33,259 nt of DNA from Bacteroidales bacterium UBA4353. GTDB lineage: Bacteria; Bacteroidota; Bacteroidia; Bacteroidales; Paludibacteraceae. Below are positions 33,199 through 33,259 of this stretch, piece by piece. Made by a program: the position numbers and the translations under genes. Numbering within the stretch: the stretch's first letter is position 1; every line of letters begins with the position of its first letter. The stretch lies in the NCBI GenBank assembly GCA_002394025.1, contig DGSV01000090.1, forward strand, positions 1 through 33,259, written 5' to 3'. The notes under the pieces are model-generated. The model was not told the DNA's origin. It saw nothing but the letters and a program-made list of their open reading frames with translations, and did not search any database.

Positions 33199-33259
33199 AG
33201 CATAAAGGAGTAAGGAGTTGAGAAATTGAGAAGTTAAGAAGTTAAGAAGTTAAGAAGTT
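33199..33259. repeat. Intergenic mosaic repeat, locus 5 (cut by window end)
   Basis: GCATAAAGGAGTAAGGAGT followed by GAAATTGAG and then GAAGTTAAG 9-mers up to the last base: the same lead-in and tandem module that begins loci 2, 3 and 4. Its far side lies outside the window. Confidence 0.85.

Overview
The window looks like a chromosomal segment of an uncultured member of the order Bacteroidales. Four lines of evidence support this. Several proteins belong to families largely confined to Bacteroidota (DUF5606, DUF4199, DUF6452, DUF6048). Two very long secreted proteins end in type A C-terminal sorting domains of the type IX secretion system (T9SS). Promoters fit the Bacteroidetes pattern TTTG-N19-21-TAnnTTTG. 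Shine-Dalgarno sequences are mostly absent. I see no rRNA, tRNA, CRISPR array, phage structural gene or transposase.

Layout: 1-7336 is a compact plus-strand housekeeping block: the tail of an SGNH esterase, DUF5606, a Nif3-like dinuclear-metal protein, a coiled-coil zinc-ribbon protein and a terminator. A nitroreductase lipoprotein follows, then a tight run of outer-membrane protein, DUF4199, family 2 glycosyltransferase, membrane-anchored protein, DUF6452 and DUF6048. From 7483 onward every protein gene is on the minus strand and spacing becomes loose: a small exported protein, a DUF4143 AAA ATPase, a GH13 alpha-amylase with two starch-binding modules, a 3932-residue surface protein filling 13856-25654, a DUF3800 protein, a three-gene overlapping operon (lgt, phosphoethanolamine transferase-like, 7-TM protein) and a second DUF4143 ATPase.

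The minus-strand half is separated by long intergenic regions (about 13.39-13.77, 25.97-26.39, 27.45-27.79, 31.08-31.66 and 33.20 kb to the end). These are built from the same shuffled repeat modules: 9-bp tandem repeats, GC-rich palindromes, a conserved block of about 130 bp and AT-rich spacer repeats. Four of the five lie just upstream of a minus-strand promoter or gene. The copies on either side of the giant gene are inverted relative to each other.

Most interesting points: (1) both DUF4143 ATPase genes are preceded by direct repeats with exactly the same 33-bp period but unrelated sequence; (2) the third gene of the lgt operon looks like a bacterial relative of PaxB/Pyr4-type integral-membrane terpene cyclases; (3) an orphan plus-strand small RNA gene of about 80 nt has a perfect promoter and a strong terminator; (4) the giant T9SS protein carries a long beta-helix in which a G-G-x-[FI] step alternates with an A-Y-G-[IV] step, and it shows recent internal duplications. 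All family names are from reading the sequence; nothing was searched.
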